From Jeotgalibacillus haloalkalitolerans (lineage in GTDB: Bacteria > Bacillota > Bacilli > Bacillales > Jeotgalibacillaceae), in the NCBI RefSeq assembly GCF_034427455.1, contig NZ_JAXQNN010000001.1, positions 558,001 through 622,000 of the forward strand: a stretch of DNA of 64,000 nucleotides. The letters run 5' to 3'. The notes below the pieces were generated by a model that saw only the letters and a list, made by a program, of their open reading frames with translations, made no database searches and was not told the origin of the DNA. Shown one piece after another: positions 60,110 to 64,000 of this stretch (within the stretch, counting starts at the first letter, position 1; the number at the start of each line of letters is the position of its first letter). Made by a program: the position numbers and the translations under genes.

Positions 60110-62158
60110 TTACTCCATAAACCATTTTTCAAACCAGTTTTCATCCTCTGAATGTCCATTAACCGGTTCTCCCGGCGGTGCCGCAGCATTTCCGTCACAG
60201 TCCTCTAAAGGTGCTGTCTGCTCAAGAAAATAAGCAGTCCGTTCTCCGCAGGATTCACCTGACAGCAGCCCGGTATGCGGATCCATCTGAACGGCTGTGA
60301 CACCAGGCGGCGGGACAAAGAAGGCTTCAGGCTTTTCTGCGTGAGCTCGCTCCATAAAGCGCAGCCAGATCCATTTCGCTGCCTGTTTATCCTCTGTAAG
60401 CGTTAAGGTCCGCGCATCATCATAGCCTGTCCATACGCCTGCGTTCAGCATTGGGGAAAAGCCGATCATCCACTGATCGGTATCCGTTGTGCCGGATTTT
60501 GCTGCATATTCACGTGTTTTTTCATCTAAAAGGGTGATACCTGTAACAGTTGAATAATCATTGAGTGCAGGATCAAATGTCCCTGTGAGCATATGAGTCA
60601 TCACAAACGCCTGCTGCTCGTCAATGATCCGCTTGGCTTTCTTTTTAGACTCGTAGATTACTTCTCCATCAGGCGCTTCAATCTTTCTGATCAATACAGG
60701 CTTCACTTTTTTACCGCCATTTGCAAAAACGGAATACGCATTGAATAACTCCAACGGCACCGCTTCAGACGTGCCGAGCGCAGCTGAAGGAACCTCATCA
60801 ACCGGTGTACTTATACCGAATTCCTTTGCCTGACTCTTTAATACATTGCTGCCGAGAAACTCATGCGCTTTTACCGCGTAAATATTATCCGAAATAGCAA
60901 TCGCCTGGGCAAGAGTAATGGCATCATTCGCATATTTCTGGTTAAAGTTTTGAGGAGCATACTCGCTTCTGCCCTCATCATACGTGAAAGTGGTTGGTTC
61001 ACTCCGCATTGTAGTAGCAGGCGTAAACCCTTTTTCCAGTGCAGCCGTATATAGAATGGGCTTCATGGTCGACCCCGGTTGCCTGAATGCCTGTGTCACA
61101 CGGTTAAAGGGACTCTTTTCAAAATCCCGGCCGCCAGTCATCGCTTTCACTTCACCGCTCTCAGGGTCAATCGCTGCAAAAGCGACTTCAAGATCAGTCG
61201 CCGGCATATTCTCTTTCACAACCTCATCCGCAATCTCCTGCAGTTCAGTATCAAGTGTTGTATAGATTTTTAACCCGCCGTACTTCAGGTAATAGGGTTC
61301 AAGATCAATGGACTCAAGCTCTTTCCAGACCGCTTCCTGAAAATAGGGAGCAGCTCCAAGAAATTCGGAAGGAGGGGAAGCGGTCACCTGAACTTTCTCC
61401 TCAACAGCTTCTTCAGCCTGTGCTTCCGTAATATCACCATTTTCGAGCATTTCTGAAAGGACAAGCTCCTGGCGTTCCTTCGCCTGATCAAAATGATCGA
61501 CCGGTGAATAACCCGATGGAGACTTTGGAATCCCGGCAAGCATGGCTGCCTGGGCAAGCGTCAAATCTTCAGAGGCCACACCAAAATAATACTGGCTCGC
61601 CGCTTCAATCCCGTAACGCCCGTGACCGTAATAAATTGTATTTAAATAACCTTCAAGAATATCTTCCTTTTCATAATTCCACTCAAGACGAATCGTATAT
61701 AATGCTTCATTTAATTTCCTCGCCCACGTCTTATCATGCGTTAAATAAAGATTACGCGCATACTGCTGCGAAATGGTACTCGCACCCTGCACCTTTGCCA
61801 TTGCCTGAATATCAGCAACCACAGCACCCGCAATTCTTTTAATATCAAAACCTTTATGATCATAAAATTTCCGGTCTTCAACTGCAATCACGGCATTCAC
61901 AGCAAAAGGGGAAATCTCATCAAGCGACTTCCAGTAGCGCTTCTCACCTGATGACCGCTCTCCAATCAGCTGATCCTCACCATCAAACAGCAGTGTAGAT
62001 TGCGTAACAGCAATCGAAGGGGGCCCGGTCGTTTTAGCATAAAAATATAACACAGTGACTGAAGCACCCCATAAAAACACGAACGTAATCATACTGAGCA
62101 GAGCAAGCTGTAAAATCCTTATGCGCCGTCTCCTCTTCTTCCGCGAAACACGTCCCAA
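60110..62158 (-). CDS. pbpG: Class A penicillin-binding protein (PBP2d-like, sporulation)
   Basis: A 682-residue bifunctional cell wall synthase. Basic N-terminus (SRKKRRRRIR), one membrane helix (about 18-40), GT51 glycosyltransferase with AVIAVEDRKFYDHKGFD (catalytic Glu94) and GASTISQQYARNLYL, then transpeptidase with FRQPGSTMKP (Ser363, Lys366), AISDN (Ser423) and AAKSGTTDTD. The C-terminus is acidic and Pro-rich with two Cys. The size and the place beside speE match B. subtilis PbpG (691), a sigma-F-dependent PBP for forespore wall. AGGAGG is eight bases before the TTG at 62158, whereas the ATG at 62236 has no ribosome site. Confidence 0.93.
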   Translation of the reverse strand: MGRVSRKKRRRRIRILQLALLSMITFVFLWGASVTVLYFYAKTTGPPSIAVTQSTLLFDGEDQLIGERSSGEKRYWKSLDEISPFAVNAVIAVEDRKFYDHKGFDIKRIAGAVVADIQAMAKVQGASTISQQYARNLYLTHDKTWARKLNEALYTIRLEWNYEKEDILEGYLNTIYYGHGRYGIEAASQYYFGVASEDLTLAQAAMLAGIPKSPSGYSPVDHFDQAKERQELVLSEMLENGDITEAQAEEAVEEKVQVTASPPSEFLGAAPYFQEAVWKELESIDLEPYYLKYGGLKIYTTLDTELQEIADEVVKENMPATDLEVAFAAIDPESGEVKAMTGGRDFEKSPFNRVTQAFRQPGSTMKPILYTAALEKGFTPATTMRSEPTTFTYDEGRSEYAPQNFNQKYANDAITLAQAIAISDNIYAVKAHEFLGSNVLKSQAKEFGISTPVDEVPSAALGTSEAVPLELFNAYSVFANGGKKVKPVLIRKIEAPDGEVIYESKKKAKRIIDEQQAFVMTHMLTGTFDPALNDYSTVTGITLLDEKTREYAAKSGTTDTDQWMIGFSPMLNAGVWTGYDDARTLTLTEDKQAAKWIWLRFMERAHAEKPEAFFVPPPGVTAVQMDPHTGLLSGESCGERTAYFLEQTAPLEDCDGNAAAPPGEPVNGHSEDENWFEKWFME

Positions 62159-62241
62159 CGCCTCCGCCTCCTGTTTTTTTAACCTAGTATGTGCAGAACT
62201 GCATGAAATTAATCTCTGAAACTGAAATAGAGTCAAGTCTG

Positions 62242-62380
62242 GTAGCAGTCTTGTCTCAGATTGTCGCTGTTTTGGTCAGGCTTGTAGCAATCTCCGCCGG
62301 ATGTGTAGCGATACACCCGGGAATATGTCGTTATCCTGACCAGCGTTGTAGCAATCGCTTCCCATACATGTCGTATTAAC
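62242..62380. repeat. 21-base periodic array, word family A (GTAGCAAT / GTAGCGATACACCCGGG)
   Basis: GTAGCAGT, GTCGCTGT, GTAGCAAT, GTAGCGAT, GTCGTTAT, GTAGCAAT and GTCGTATT start at 62242, 62263, 62284, 62305, 62327, 62348 and 62370: steps 21, 21, 21, 22, 21, 22. It lies upstream of pbpG, in the divergent gap to speE. Confidence 0.78.
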
Positions 62381-62600
62381 AAATGAAGTCGCCAGCCCAC
62401 ACTCTATTCAAGCCGCTAACAAACCCAAAGCCAGTTACCCAACTGTATTCCAAACCATTACCCCGCCAAAAAAGTTCATACAACCACCCCAAACAATCCA
62501 AAAAACATCTTGAATTCTCCCCAAAAAAGTCTATACTTTTCCTCATGTGTGTTTTCTTTTCGAACAACGTGGAAAACACATTTAGTATGAAATGTTTTAT
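62380..62600. other. A/C-rich intergenic stretch with a 9-base-arm hairpin
   Basis: From 62380 to about 62540 the plus strand is very poor in G and rich in A and C (for example CAACCACCCCAAACAATCC). Frames of 67-84 codons cross it on both strands but lack ribosome sites and known motifs. At 62548-62580 TGTGTTTTC and GAAAACACA form a perfect stem around 15 bases. Nothing further is recognised. Confidence 0.4.
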
Positions 62601-62677
62601 AAGTTTTCAGGCAAAACTCAGTTCGCGATTGAATTGAATGTTGCTCATAACTTTTTTATACCATTTGAGTATTTGAT

Positions 62678-62800
62678 CGCAGTGGGGGACGGAGACTCCT
62701 GCAGCGGAGAAGGGACAGGTGAGACCGTCAGGCAAAGCCTGAGGGGCTCACCGCCCGGCTGCGGAAAGCGGAGTCCCCCACGGAGATCAAATACGTTATC
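62678..62800. repeat. GC-rich dispersed element
   Basis: GTGGGGGACGGAGACTCC, TGCAGCGGAGAAGGGACAGG, TGAGACCGTCAGGC, GGGGCTCACCGCCCGGCTGC, GGAAAGCGGAGTCCCCCAC. The ends GTGGGGGAC and GTCCCCCAC pair. It stands 40 bases before speE. Confidence 0.75.
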
Positions 62801-62842
62801 CAATACAGACAAAATTTATTTAAATAAAAGGAGAAATGCAAA

Positions 62843-63673
62843 ATGGGCGGATTCTGGTTCACAGAAAAACAAACAGAAAACTTCGGTATCACAATGAAAA
62901 TCAAACAAACACTACACTCGGAAAAAACAGACTTCCAGCAGCTCGACATGGCTGAAACAGAAGAATGGGGCAACATGCTCTTCCTTGACGGCATGGTCAT
63001 GACATCCCAAAAAGACGAATTCGTATACCACGAAATGGTCGCACACGTACCGCTTTTCACACACCCGAACCCTGAAAACGTACTTGTTGTAGGTGGTGGA
63101 GACGGCGGTGTAATCCGTGAAGTACTCAAGCACCCATCTGTAAAGAAAGCAACACTTGTTGAAATCGATGGCAAAGTAATCGAGTACTCAAAGAAATACC
63201 TTCCTGAAATTGCGGGAGACCTTGAAAATGAGCGCGTGGAAGTGATCGTTGGAGATGGCTTCATGCATATTGCTGAAAGTGAAAATGAGTATGATGTGAT
63301 CATGGTTGATTCAACTGAGCCTGTGGGGCCTGCAGTTAACCTGTTTACAAAAGGCTTCTATTCAGGCATTTCAAAAGCGCTGAAAGAAGACGGTATTTTT
63401 GTTGCACAGTCAGACAACCCTTGGTTCAAATCAGATCTGATCAAGCAGGTCATGAGCGATGTAAAGGAAATCTTCCCGATCACGCGCCTGTACACAGCCA
63501 ACATTCCAACGTACCCAAGCGGTCTTTGGGCGTTCACACTTGGATCTAAAAAGCATGATCCACTAAAAGTAGCAGAAGAAAGATTCCATGAAATTGATAC
63601 GAAGTATTACACAAAAGAGCTTCACAACGCAGCATTCGTTCTGCCGAAATTCGTGAAAGACTTAACTGAATAG
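62843..63673 (+). CDS. speE: Spermidine synthase
   Basis: A 276-residue aminopropyltransferase that makes spermidine from putrescine and decarboxylated S-adenosylmethionine. [20 protein letters not shown] at the start, [21 protein letters not shown] near 48, the [14 protein letters not shown] nucleoside-binding loop near 84, and [22 protein letters not shown] near 155 with the catalytic Asp. Length equals B. subtilis SpeE (276). AAAGGAG precedes the ATG by eight bases. speB follows after 12 bases. Confidence 0.97.
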   Translation: MGGFWFTEKQTENFGITMKIKQTLHSEKTDFQQLDMAETEEWGNMLFLDGMVMTSQKDEFVYHEMVAHVPLFTHPNPENVLVVGGGDGGVIREVLKHPSVKKATLVEIDGKVIEYSKKYLPEIAGDLENERVEVIVGDGFMHIAESENEYDVIMVDSTEPVGPAVNLFTKGFYSGISKALKEDGIFVAQSDNPWFKSDLIKQVMSDVKEIFPITRLYTANIPTYPSGLWAFTLGSKKHDPLKVAEERFHEIDTKYYTKELHNAAFVLPKFVKDLTE

Positions 63674-63685
63674 GAGGCATTCCCT

Positions 63686-64000
63686 GTGAAATTTGATGAG
63701 CAGTATTCAGGAAATGTTTTTATCAAAAGTCATCCCAATTATGAGGAAAGCCAGGCAGTCATTTACGGCATGCCGATGGACTGGACGGTCAGCTACCGTC
63801 CCGGTTCACGCTTCGGCCCTGCCCGCATCCGTGAGGTATCAATTGGCCTTGAAGAATACAGCCCGTACCTTGACCGCGAGCTGGATGAGGTGAAATATTT
63901 TGATGCAGGCGATATCCCGCTGCCGTTCGGTAATCCTTATAAAAGCATCGACTTAATCGAAGAATATATCGACTCTCTTTTAAAAGACGGAAAATTCCCA
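63686..64000 (+). CDS. speB: Agmatinase (partial, cut by window edge)
   Basis: The first 105 codons of an ureohydrolase that converts agmatine to putrescine and urea, feeding SpeE. KFDEQYSGNVFI, then YGMPMDWTVSYRPGSRFGPA and REVSIGLEEYSPYLDREL closely match B. subtilis SpeB, with FFDAGDIPLPFGNP-like YFDAGDIPLPFGNP after it. The metal-binding part lies beyond the window. GGAGG is nine bases before the GTG at 63686, which sets the start. One operon with speE. Confidence 0.95.
   Translation, partial: MKFDEQYSGNVFIKSHPNYEESQAVIYGMPMDWTVSYRPGSRFGPARIREVSIGLEEYSPYLDRELDEVKYFDAGDIPLPFGNPYKSIDLIEEYIDSLLKDGKFP

Overview
This is a chromosomal window from a Gram-positive, endospore-forming member of the Bacillales. 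Spore and sporulation genes (gerQ, rsfA, pbpG, an sda-like gene), bacillithiol synthesis (bshB2), coproheme-dependent haem synthesis (hemQ), octanoyl transfer through GcvH (lipL) and the order of the right half (pdxK, ung, ywdK, gerQ, hemQ, pta, lipL, rsfA, ywfO, ywgA, ywhB, ywhD, pbpG, speE, speB) match the ywd-ywf-ywg-ywh segment of Bacillus subtilis. A halotolerant Bacillaceae or Planococcaceae genus such as Jeotgalibacillus is a guess only. No rRNA, tRNA, CRISPR array, prophage or intact insertion sequence was seen.

Layout. 1-10130: oxidoreductase, cation/proton antiporter, topB, drug exporter, YbaK-type deacylase, a stress gene behind a sigma-B-like promoter, a YczE-type membrane protein and an acyl-CoA dehydrogenase. 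10412-17365 (minus strand): a carbohydrate block with a maltose-type PTS permease, a coupled EEP-family phosphatase, a LacI regulator and a large secreted GH16 glucanase; PTS and glucanase genes carry related LacI-type operators. 17633-20246: DUF2254 membrane protein and a TPR protein. 20474-31971: a nitrogen/peptide block with a secreted zinc protease, kbl, a peptide-binding lipoprotein divergent from four transporter genes, and tdh; CodY-like boxes lie before the protease and in the transporter gap. 32311-35585: an orphan PAS histidine kinase, a YjiH transporter and a 47-codon Sda homologue. 35713-40285: HAD phosphatase, fructokinase, yojF-bshB2, a small membrane protein, pdxK. 40510-45861: ung operon, ywdK, gerQ, hemQ and pta, which has a perfect cre upstream. 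46190-50360: Fur-box controlled fbpA and fbpBC. 50529-64000: lipL, rsfA, ywfO-ywgA, fruRKA (cre inside the promoter), ywhB, ywhD, pbpG, speE-speB (speB is cut by the window edge).

The most unusual content is between genes. At least five word families (GTAGCAAT-, GGTGAT-, GAAGGAAT-, GTTCAGGA- and CCGAACC-like) occur as short tandem arrays. In all of them a conserved 7-10 base word recurs every 21 bases, often exactly, while the bases between words are free. Each array uses one word, and the same word returns at distant loci. In addition there are about eleven copies of a GC-rich imperfect palindrome, some paired into ~300-bp inverted composites, a tandem pair of ~125-bp hairpins whose stems covary between copies, and one REP-like palindrome. 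The 21-base arrays are the best candidate for something undescribed; their function cannot be told from this sequence.
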